Part shown: positions 1 to 5,930 of the stretch, in pieces
Layout: every line of letters begins with the position of its first letter
How positions within the stretch are numbered: position 1 is the first letter of the stretch
Assembly: GCA_024686055.1 (NCBI GenBank)
Contig: JAIBDV010000176.1
Span: 1-6,524, forward strand
Reading direction: 5' to 3'
Length of the DNA: 6,524 nt
DNA from: Neptuniibacter sp.
GTDB taxonomy: Bacteria; Pseudomonadota; Gammaproteobacteria; Pseudomonadales; Balneatricaceae
Made by a program: the position numbers and the translations under genes
The notes under the pieces: model-generated
Told to the model about the DNA's origin: nothing
The model's database searches: none
The model's input: the letters and a program-made list of their open reading frames with translations, nothing else

Positions 1-7
1 ACCTACT

Positions 8-229
8 ATGCAGATAGTGAAAACGTCAGTGGTTCCGGCGTCAGAGGACTTCACGCGTAATCGATCACATTACGACAATCTGATGGCCGATCTCAAGAAA
101 CATGTGGCCCAGGCGCGGACGGGTGGCCCGGCGGATGCCGTTTCGCTCCACAAGAAGCGAGGGAAATTGCTGGCGCGCGATCGCATTGCCGAGCTGCTCG
201 ATCCGGGCTCTGCTGATCTGGAGCTGGGT
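8..229 (+). pseudogene. Truncated acyl-CoA carboxylase carboxyltransferase (beta) subunit, N-terminal fragment, methylcrotonyl-CoA carboxylase-like
   Basis: The first ~70 codons read like the start of the carboxyltransferase subunit of a biotin-dependent acyl-CoA carboxylase. The family signature H-x-x-R-G-K-L-L-x-R-D-R-I-x-x-L-L-D-P-G-S lies at residues 48-68, preceded by a GG at 39-40 and an N-terminal segment of the length usual in MCC beta. In intact enzymes (about 535 residues) this subunit transfers carboxyl from biotin to the acyl-CoA, in leucine breakdown in the case of MCC. After residues 68-74 the expected continuation is absent: the frame stays open to 541, but those residues are the antisense of a polyketide synthase gene. 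Both crotonase-like halves and the active site are therefore missing. The start ATG is 7 bases from the window edge, so no ribosome binding site can be judged. Geranyl-, propionyl- or acetyl-CoA carboxylase is possible; the fragment is too short to fix the substrate. Confidence 0.75.
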
Positions 230-3200
230 ATCGGCCAGCGGCAGCAGGGCCTCACCAATAGCATGTTCGATCAGAGTATCGAGCAGCGGCGCGACCTCGT
301 GGGTAAAACGCTCACTGGCGGTTTCACTGTCCAGCAGGGCTTGTGCCAGTGCATGTTGCAGCTCGATATGGCCACTGGCGGCGGGGTGGTTACACCGTGG
401 TACGGCCGTCAGGTGGTAGTCCAGCAGGGCCAGTGCATCGTTGCTGCCCTGGTGCAGGCGGATCGCTTTGAAGCGGGCCTCTTCAATGACGGCAACGGGT
501 TGACCGGCACGGTCGAACAGTTCAAACCGGGCCAGTACTGAATGACTGGATTTGCGCAGCAATTGTACCCGCACGAAGGCTGGGTAGCCTGCGTTGCGAG
601 CCAGTGTCAGTCGGCCCATCCGGGCCGGAACAAACACAGTGCCGTTATTCTGCGCCAGTTGCTGCTGAAGGAAGTGGATGATCAGCTGGAAGCTGCTGTC
701 GAGCAGGCCCGGATGCAGCCAGTAGTCTTCAATGCTGTCAGCCAGTGCTGTCGGCAGGGCCAGTTCGGCCAGAACTTCGTGTTCAGTGTGCCAGCCTCGT
801 GCCACAGCACTGAAGGTCGGGCCGTATTGCAGGCCAGCCTGTACAGTCAGCTGGTGGTGTTGTGCTGCACTGAAATCCGGTGCGCGTTCTGGCAGCGTTG
901 GAGCGCTCAGTTGCAGAGCCTGGCCTGTGCTTTGATGCACGGCGCGGGCTTTGGCATTGAGGGTCCACTGGTCACCGCCGGTGTAGGCGCGGTTGCTAAT
1001 GCTGATCTGACCGGACTGTTCGTCGAGGCAGGTCTGCACTTTCTTACTGTGCAGCGTATCCAGTACCAGTGGTGACAGGATTTCCAGTTCTTCAACTTCG
1101 ATCACGTCGGCCTGGCGGAACTGGCTGGCTGCGGCCAGTGCCAGCTCCATAAAGCCGGCCCCAGGGTAGATGACGCTGTCACCCACCTGATGGTCCGCCA
1201 GCCATTGCATACAGGCGGTGTCGAAACGATTTTCCCATTGCAGTGGTTGCAGCGGCAGGCTGTAACCCAGTAACGGGTGCTGAGCGTGGCGGTTGAGCAG
1301 GCCGCAGGATTCGGTGGTGCTGGGGTGCCAGTAAGACTCATGGCTCCACTGATAGGTTGGCAGCTCAAGCCGCTTACCCGCGACCGGGAAGTAGTGTCGG
1401 GTGTCTGCCAGGCCGGCCATCAGGGCGGCAGCAACACATTGCTCCAGCAGGGCCGGATTATCATCGCCTCGATTGAGGGTGGTCAGAATTACCCCATCGG
1501 TCTGGCTCTGGCGTAGCTGGTCCTGCAGATAGCTGCGCAGCACCGGGTGGCCGCCGATCTCGATAAAACCGTTGATACCATCGGCGAGCAGCTGGTCTAC
1601 AGCCTGCTGGAACCGCACCGGCTGGCGGATGTTATGCCACCAGTACTCGGCCTGTAGTTGTTTGCCTGGCTGAAGGCCACCGCTGACTGTTGAGTAGAAC
1701 GGAATCTGACCCGGCTGTGGCGTCAGCCCGTCCAGGGCACTGAGCAGAGCCTGCTCGGTCGGGTCCATGGCGGGGCTGTGGAAGGCGTAGTCCAGTGGCA
1801 GGCGGCGATTGAATACTTTCTTCTGCTCCAGAATTGCTTCGATCTGGCTCAGCTGGTTCGGGTCACCGGCCAGGGTGGTGCCGCGATGGCTGTTGGCACC
1901 GGCCAGGCAAATGTCGCTGAAGCTATGTTCTGCCAGCAGGGCTTCCATCTCGGCCTGACCCAGGCCAACGGCGGTCATCTGGCCCTGACCTTTGGTCTGG
2001 CCCTGATAGAGGCTGCGGTGGTAAATCACCTTCACCGCATCCGCCAGACTCAGGGCGCCACAGGCCCAGGCGGCGGCAACTTCGCCGACGCTGTGCCCGG
2101 CTACGGCGACCGGCACAATACCGCGGCTGCGCAGGTGCTCGGTGATGCCCACCTGAAGGGCAAACAGTGCTGGCTGAGCGATCTCAGTGTAGTCGAACCG
2201 GTCGCTGCCATTAAGGCCCTGAAGTTCGTTCAGCAAGTTGAAGTCAGCGTACTGCGAAAACAGTTCATCAATCTGCCTTATTGACTGACAAAAAACGTCA
2301 CTGCTATCTACCAGGTTTTTACCCATTCCTAGCCATTGGCACCCATTTCCGGAGTATACAAAGACAGGTCCATGTGCCTTGCTCAGTCCTTTACCTCGGA
2401 AAATATGCTCTGGAAGGCTATCTTCATTGTTCAGCCAGGGTTCAAGCTGGGCCAGGGTGTCGGTTTTGTTACGGACATAAAGCAGGACACTATCGGTCAG
2501 CCGCTCTTTGTGCTGGCTGCAGTGCCATGCCAGATCATAGAGGGAGCCTGCGCCATCCTGCGTCAGGTATTCCCTCAACCGCTGTGCGTTTGCAGCTAGA
2601 GCGGCGGGGCTACGAGCGCTGATTATCAGCGGTAGCGGCCCGTGCTCGTACGGCGGGATCTCCTGCTCAGCGGGGTTCTGATCTGGACTCTGTAATACCA
2701 CGTGGGCATTCGCGCCACCGAAGCCAAAGGAGTTAACACCGATGGTCAGGGTACCGTCTGCTTTGAGCGGCATATGTTCGTCCACCACCCGGATGTTCCA
2801 GTCGTCAAACTGGATATCGGGGTTGGGGGTTTTCATGCTGATGGTGGCCGGTACGCAGCGATGCCGCAGGGCGTACAGGGCTTTCATCAGGCCAGCAACG
2901 CCGGAGGCTGGCTCCAGGTGACCGATGTTACTTTTGATTGAGCCAATCGGCAGCGGGCTGTCACGGCCGGTGCCCAGCGCCATGCCGATTGCACGGGTTT
3001 CAATCGGGTCCCCCACCGGGGTGCCGGTGCCATGGGCTTCGATATAATCCACCTGGTTAGGGTGGATGCCTGCTTGCTGGTAGGCCTCCAGCATCAGTCG
3101 CTGTTGCGCCTGACAGCTGGGGATGGTCATCCCAGACTTGTAGCCATCGGTATTGACGGCAGAGGCAGCAACTACGGCATGGATAGTGTCGCCGTCGGCG

Positions 3201-3952
3201 ATGGCCTGGTCGTAGTTTTTGAGCAGCAACATACCGCCGCCTTCCGAGCGGACGTAACCATTGGCATCGGCATCAAACACCTTACAGCGGCCATCGGGAG
3301 ACAGCATGGTGGCTTTGGAGAACGAGATAAAACCAAAGGGATGCAGATGCAGGCTGACACCACCAGTCAAGGCAGTATCGGTTTCACCGCTGGCAATTGA
3401 CTGGCAGGCCTGGTGGAAAGCCACCAGTGATGACGAGCAGGCGGTGTCTAACGCAATACTGGGGCCGTGCAGGTCGAACAGGTAGGAGATACGGTTCGCG
3501 GCAATACTGGAGGTATTACCGGTGGCGGAGGAAGCGTTAAGCATCTCCACATCATCGTCCATCCGGTGAACATAGTCGGAGCTGGATATGCCGATAAAGA
3601 CACCGCAACGGCTCTGGCGTAACGCCGACGGTTTGATCGCTGAATGTTCGATCGCTTCCCAGCTCATCTCCAGTAACAAACGCTGTTGTGGATCCATATG
3701 CGCCGCTTCACGCGGTGATATACCAAAAAACTCGGCGTCAAATCCGGAAATATCACCCAGACTACCGGCCTTGAAAGTGTAGGTAGTGCCCGGGTGTTTA
3801 CTGTCCGGGTGCAGGTAGGCTTGCTGTGCCCAGCGTGCCGGGTCAACCTGGGTAATAAAATCTTTACGGTCCAGCAGGTCCTGCCAGAACGTGGCGGGAG
3901 TAGTCTGTGGAAATTTGAATGAGTATCCGACAACAGCGACGCGACGATTCAT
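65..3952 (-). CDS. Type I polyketide synthase, KS-AT-DH, 3'-truncated
   Basis: A modular or iterative type I PKS that would condense extender units onto an acyl chain and dehydrate the beta-hydroxy product. The ketosynthase (residues ~3-420) has catalytic Cys172 in DTACSSS, His307 in EAHGTGT and His345 in KSNIGH. The acyltransferase (~529-830) has Ser621 in GHSVGE and His725 in YAFHS; Val after the serine and Phe before the histidine favour malonyl-CoA. The double-hotdog dehydratase (~891-1165) has His921, with Asp925 where HxxxGxxxxP normally has Gly, plus YGPTF at 1043-1047 and Asp1085/Gln1089 in DSSFQ. Residues ~1216-1240 resemble the lead-in to a methyltransferase region. From about 1240-1250 the protein is antisense of the carboxylase fragment and meaningless. 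No KR, ER or ACP remains, whereas full homologues usually run to about 2000 residues or more. The start fits the family (M-N-R-R-V-A-V-V-G-Y), but no good Shine-Dalgarno lies upstream. The product is unknown. Confidence 0.93.
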   Translation of the reverse strand: MNRRVAVVGYSFKFPQTTPATFWQDLLDRKDFITQVDPARWAQQAYLHPDSKHPGTTYTFKAGSLGDISGFDAEFFGISPREAAHMDPQQRLLLEMSWEAIEHSAIKPSALRQSRCGVFIGISSSDYVHRMDDDVEMLNASSATGNTSSIAANRISYLFDLHGPSIALDTACSSSLVAFHQACQSIASGETDTALTGGVSLHLHPFGFISFSKATMLSPDGRCKVFDADANGYVRSEGGGMLLLKNYDQAIADGDTIHAVVAASAVNTDGYKSGMTIPSCQAQQRLMLEAYQQAGIHPNQVDYIEAHGTGTPVGDPIETRAIGMALGTGRDSPLPIGSIKSNIGHLEPASGVAGLMKALYALRHRCVPATISMKTPNPDIQFDDWNIRVVDEHMPLKADGTLTIGVNSFGFGGANAHVVLQSPDQNPAEQEIPPYEHGPLPLIISARSPAALAANAQRLREYLTQDGAGSLYDLAWHCSQHKERLTDSVLLYVRNKTDTLAQLEPWLNNEDSLPEHIFRGKGLSKAHGPVFVYSGNGCQWLGMGKNLVDSSDVFCQSIRQIDELFSQYADFNLLNELQGLNGSDRFDYTEIAQPALFALQVGITEHLRSRGIVPVAVAGHSVGEVAAAWACGALSLADAVKVIYHRSLYQGQTKGQGQMTAVGLGQAEMEALLAEHSFSDICLAGANSHRGTTLAGDPNQLSQIEAILEQKKVFNRRLPLDYAFHSPAMDPTEQALLSALDGLTPQPGQIPFYSTVSGGLQPGKQLQAEYWWHNIRQPVRFQQAVDQLLADGINGFIEIGGHPVLRSYLQDQLRQSQTDGVILTTLNRGDDNPALLEQCVAAALMAGLADTRHYFPVAGKRLELPTYQWSHESYWHPSTTESCGLLNRHAQHPLLGYSLPLQPLQWENRFDTACMQWLADHQVGDSVIYPGAGFMELALAAASQFRQADVIEVEELEILSPLVLDTLHSKKVQTCLDEQSGQISISNRAYTGGDQWTLNAKARAVHQSTGQALQLSAPTLPERAPDFSAAQHHQLTVQAGLQYGPTFSAVARGWHTEHEVLAELALPTALADSIEDYWLHPGLLDSSFQLIIHFLQQQLAQNNGTVFVPARMGRLTLARNAGYPAFVRVQLLRKSSHSVLARFELFDRAGQPVAVIEEARFKAIRLHQGSNDALALLDYHLTAVPRCNHPAASGHIELQHALAQALLDSETASERFTHEVAPLLDTLIEHAIGEALLPLADTQLQISRARIEQLGNAIARQQFPSLLVERNGIRRATRPRLGHMFLEIGHQIVVM
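205..237. other. Head-on junction between carboxylase fragment and PKS gene
   Basis: Plus-strand family similarity (L-L-D-P-G-S of the carboxyltransferase) ends at about 211-229. Minus-strand PKS-like sequence ends at about the same place (near residues 1239-1249 of that ORF). The two genes therefore meet in opposite orientation, with each lacking most or part of its remainder. The hexamer GAGCTG occurs at 191-196 and 221-226, either side of the likely breakpoint. The exact base cannot be fixed without aligning intact homologues. A true rearrangement and an artefactual join (assembly error or inverted amplification chimera) both fit. Confidence 0.65.
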
Positions 3953-3986
3953 GAGCGTTTGATTATTAATTCTGGAAGGTGACCGG

Positions 3987-3992
3987 ATGATA
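3987..3992 (-). promoter_or_regulatory. Candidate -10 box for the PKS gene
   Basis: On the minus strand this reads TATCAT, 5 of 6 matches to TATAAT, and lies 34 bp upstream of the PKS ATG. The hexamer 17 bp further upstream (TTATAT) is a poor -35. That would suit activator dependence, with the CRP-like site centred roughly 50 bp before the expected transcription start, which is not one of the usual CRP spacings. Confidence 0.2.
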
Positions 3993-4010
3993 CCTCATCT
4001 TTTGAGTCTA

Positions 4011-4016
4011 TATAAT
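4011..4016 (+). promoter_or_regulatory. Candidate -10 box (TATAAT), plus strand
   Basis: This is a perfect TATAAT, but the -35 position (TGATAC at 3988-3993, 17-bp spacer) is a poor match and there is no extended -10 TG. If used, transcription would start near 4022-4024, right at the CRP-like site, leaving an EAL leader of about 235 nt. It is also close to its own complement, so an AT-rich chance match is possible. Confidence 0.2.
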
Positions 4017-4023
4017 GCCATTA

Positions 4024-4039
4024 CGTGATGGCCGTCACA
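4024..4039. promoter_or_regulatory. CRP/Vfr-like binding site
   Basis: The sequence CGTGA-N6-TCACA matches the CRP/Vfr consensus TGTGA-N6-TCACA at 9 of 10 fixed positions, and the core GTGA-N6-TCAC is exact. Its centre, at about 4031.5, is 80 bp upstream of the PKS start and 225 bp upstream of the EAL start. It could activate the PKS promoter or act on either gene. The match is by eye; no genome background was available to judge chance. Confidence 0.45.
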
Positions 4040-4160
4040 TACTTGCTCACTTATTCCTGTTTAAAAAGGGGCAAATCGTTCAGCTAAATTTTTTATTGTT
4101 AGATCAGGCTGATATTTAGCGTTTCTTACAACGGTTAACCGGTGGTTTAAGGTGAGTTAT

Positions 4161-4229
4161 ATGCTTGAATACGTCCAGGCTTTGCTGGGTACCTGTGCTG
4201 GTTACTTGTACACAGGCTCCGCGTGCTGA
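4161..4229 (+). CDS. Candidate 22-aa leader peptide ORF upstream of the EAL gene
   Basis: A 22-codon ORF (begins M-L-E-Y-V-Q, ends G-S-A-C, then TGA). AAGGTG at 4149-4154 is 5 of 6 to AAGGAG and sits 6 nt before the ATG, a better ribosome site than that of the EAL gene itself. Its TGA is 27 nt before the EAL ATG and in the same frame, with no other stop between. A hairpin (CCTGTG 4192-4197 with CACAGG 4211-4216) lies within it. CCTGTG could instead pair with TACAGG at 4238-4243, beside the weak EAL Shine-Dalgarno. It could be a regulatory leader, a coupling ORF, a relic N-terminus cut by a stop, or chance. The peptide resembles no family known to me. Confidence 0.3.
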   Translation: MLEYVQALLGTCAGYLYTGSAC

Positions 4230-4256
4230 GAGATACCTACAGGGATAGATAGAATA

Positions 4257-5930
4257 ATGGCAATCAATTTGATGGCTCGCAGTATAAGAAGCCCGTCGAT
4301 ACCACCGCGCTGTACTGAACGGCAGACCGTGGCACGGCGTATTCTGTTGATCTTTCTGTTGTCGATCGTGCTCGCTTCATTGCTGTTGTTACCATGGCTG
4401 CACAGCGATATTCGCCAGCAGGGGGATAAAGCAATACAGGCTCTGGAGCTGTTTATTCAGAGCACAGCCCGTCAGCTGAGACCGCTGATTCAGGCTGATA
4501 ACGAAGCGGACTGTAGTGCTGCTGTTGTTACGCACCTGCGACGTCAGGTGTTTGGTTTTCGCCGCGTCAAAGAAATCGGCCTCTACGATCCTGACTTCAA
4601 TGTCTATTGTGTCAGTAATGACGGGGCGGTGCAGATCCGCCTGCCGTCGCGCCTGCGCGAGCGACTGGAGAACACCCGTAATGGTCAGGTGCTGTGGCTG
4701 ACCCGGGCGAAAGTTAGTGATACGCCAGCGTTGTTTATCTATCTTCGTAATGCCACCGGGATGGGGGCAAATGTGCTGATGTCGCCAACGGCGGTGACAG
4801 AGGTTATCGGCCAGGCATTGCAGGGTAGCGGGCTGTCTTATCAGCTGGATGTCCTGGGTCAGAAAACCGGTGATCCTATGCTCGGGCCGCCAGGCCTGTT
4901 TGAGACTGAGCAGGTATTCCAGTCGCTTAAATATCCGATTACGTTAACGCTGCAGCAGACCCGCCAGTCGCAGCTCTCTTTCGGCTGGCAGCATCTCTGG
5001 CTGGGGTTGCTGCTGGGTAGCTTTACCGCGTTACTGTATCTCTTTCACGTTTATATTTTTCAGCGTCGTAATGAGATACGGGCGTCGCTGCAACGTGCGC
5101 TGCTATTACATGAGCTCCATATCTGCTACCAGCCGATTATGGATTATCAGCGTAACCGGCCCGTTGGGTTTGATGCCCTGTTACGCTGGCAGCATCCAAC
5201 CTTGGGCAATATGAGTCCGGAGGTGGTGGTTCCTCTGGCAGAGCAACTGGGCATGATTGTGCCGGTGACGGAGTGGATGCTTGATCAGGTCTCCGCGTTT
5301 ATCACCGAACACCCTGATGAGCTCACCGGTTGTTACCTCTCGGTTAACATCAGCCGCCATCATCTGCTGCATTACGATGTGGCAGGCATGATTGAGCAGC
5401 GCTGTCAGCAGCTGCCGGAGCTCAGCCGGTATCTGGTACTGGAGCTGGCGCAGGATTGTGCCTTTGCTGACAGCGAACTGGTTCAGGTAAGCGGGCAGCT
5501 GAAACGGCTGCAAGCGTGTGGTATCCGGCTGGCGGTGGATGAGTGTGGCAGTGGCTGCTCCGGGCTGACGTTTATTCAGTCGTATCCCTTTGATCTGCTT
5601 AAGCTGGACCGGGCCTTTATTAAACGGCTGGGTGAAGATCGCGCTGCTATGTCATTGCTGGAATCGGTTGTCTGGCGAGCGGAGCGGCGGGGGGCAACGG
5701 TGATCGCTGAGGGGGTCGAGCTGGCGGAGCAGGCCACTCAGCTGGCACAGCTGGGTGTTGTGTTGATGCAGGGTTTTCTGTTTGCCCGCCCGGTTCCACG
5801 GGCGCAGCTGCTGGAATGGCTGGCTCTGCTGGAGTCGCAGGAGAGCAGTCCGTTACTGTTTACTCAGGCGCGCGAGCCAGCGCAGGCTCATCACGCCCAG
5901 AACTGGACCGGGGAGCAGCAACCAGAATAG
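4257..5930 (+). CDS. CSS-motif EAL-domain protein (c-di-GMP phosphodiesterase type), atypical active site
   Basis: A 557-residue inner-membrane protein of the PdeC/YjcC layout. It has a short cytoplasmic N-terminus, TM1 at ~29-47, a periplasmic CSS sensor domain ~48-240, TM2 ~246-267 and a cytoplasmic EAL domain ~286-525. In this family two periplasmic cysteines form a redox-sensitive disulfide that restrains cleavage of c-di-GMP to pGpG. Here they are Cys86 and Cys118, the latter in Y-C-V-S, so the first Ser of the CSS motif is Val. The EAL motif is D-A-L (Asp306), and the usual D-D-F-G-T-G-Y is D-E-C-G-S-G-C (Asp428, Glu429). Asn364, Glu396, Lys449, Glu485 and Gln505 are present, while the E-L-T-E motif reads E-L-A-Q. 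All carboxylates are kept, but two are swapped, so activity is uncertain. The start has only a weak AGGGA 11 nt upstream; Met6 is an alternative. The last 25 or so codons overlap the convergent transporter gene. Confidence 0.9.
   Translation: MAINLMARSIRSPSIPPRCTERQTVARRILLIFLLSIVLASLLLLPWLHSDIRQQGDKAIQALELFIQSTARQLRPLIQADNEADCSAAVVTHLRRQVFGFRRVKEIGLYDPDFNVYCVSNDGAVQIRLPSRLRERLENTRNGQVLWLTRAKVSDTPALFIYLRNATGMGANVLMSPTAVTEVIGQALQGSGLSYQLDVLGQKTGDPMLGPPGLFETEQVFQSLKYPITLTLQQTRQSQLSFGWQHLWLGLLLGSFTALLYLFHVYIFQRRNEIRASLQRALLLHELHICYQPIMDYQRNRPVGFDALLRWQHPTLGNMSPEVVVPLAEQLGMIVPVTEWMLDQVSAFITEHPDELTGCYLSVNISRHHLLHYDVAGMIEQRCQQLPELSRYLVLELAQDCAFADSELVQVSGQLKRLQACGIRLAVDECGSGCSGLTFIQSYPFDLLKLDRAFIKRLGEDRAAMSLLESVVWRAERRGATVIAEGVELAEQATQLAQLGVVLMQGFLFARPVPRAQLLEWLALLESQESSPLLFTQAREPAQAHHAQNWTGEQQPE

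Larger units (their letters stand above)
3953..4256. other. Divergent intergenic control region
   Basis: About 304 bases separate the divergent PKS and EAL start codons. The stretch is clearly more AT-rich than the flanking genes, with runs such as AAATTTTTTATT at 4086-4097. It contains a CRP/Vfr-like operator, two -10-like hexamers, a 10-bp perfect palindrome (CGGTTAACCG, 4132-4141) and a short ORF with a good ribosome binding site next to the EAL gene. No RNA gene or complete riboswitch was recognised. Confidence 0.7.

Noticed and set aside
542..1075. Long plus-strand ORF of 177 codons (and others at 1778-2284 and 3032-3400)
   Set aside because: They lie antisense to the PKS dehydratase, acyltransferase and ketosynthase coding sequence, whose motifs are clear; they have no family features.
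331..1943. CCAGCAGGGC-type 10-mers recurring several times
   Set aside because: They fall where the PKS encodes A-L-L-type stretches; codon bias explains them and spacing is irregular.
4085..4115. TAAA ... GCTGATAT, like a sigma-28 (FliA) promoter
   Set aside because: The spacer is 19 nt instead of about 15, and the -10 has two mismatches.
4015..4119. 34-codon ORF on the plus strand in the intergenic region
   Set aside because: No Shine-Dalgarno; it overlaps the TATAAT and the CRP-like site and has no recognisable protein features.
4132..4141. CGGTTAACCG perfect palindrome
   Set aside because: Only 10 bp, with no match to a regulator I can name; kept only as a note within the intergenic region.
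4225..4237. GCTGAGAGATACC resembles the thi-box part of a TPP riboswitch
   Set aside because: The second half of the aptamer (ACCTGAT... and the P4/P5 arms) is missing; the EAL ATG follows within 20 bases and neither neighbour is a thiamine gene.
4221..4260. TGA before the EAL start as a selenocysteine codon
   Set aside because: The EAL family needs no such residue, nothing was recognised as a SECIS-like structure after the TGA, and the upstream peptide has no homology to CSS proteins.
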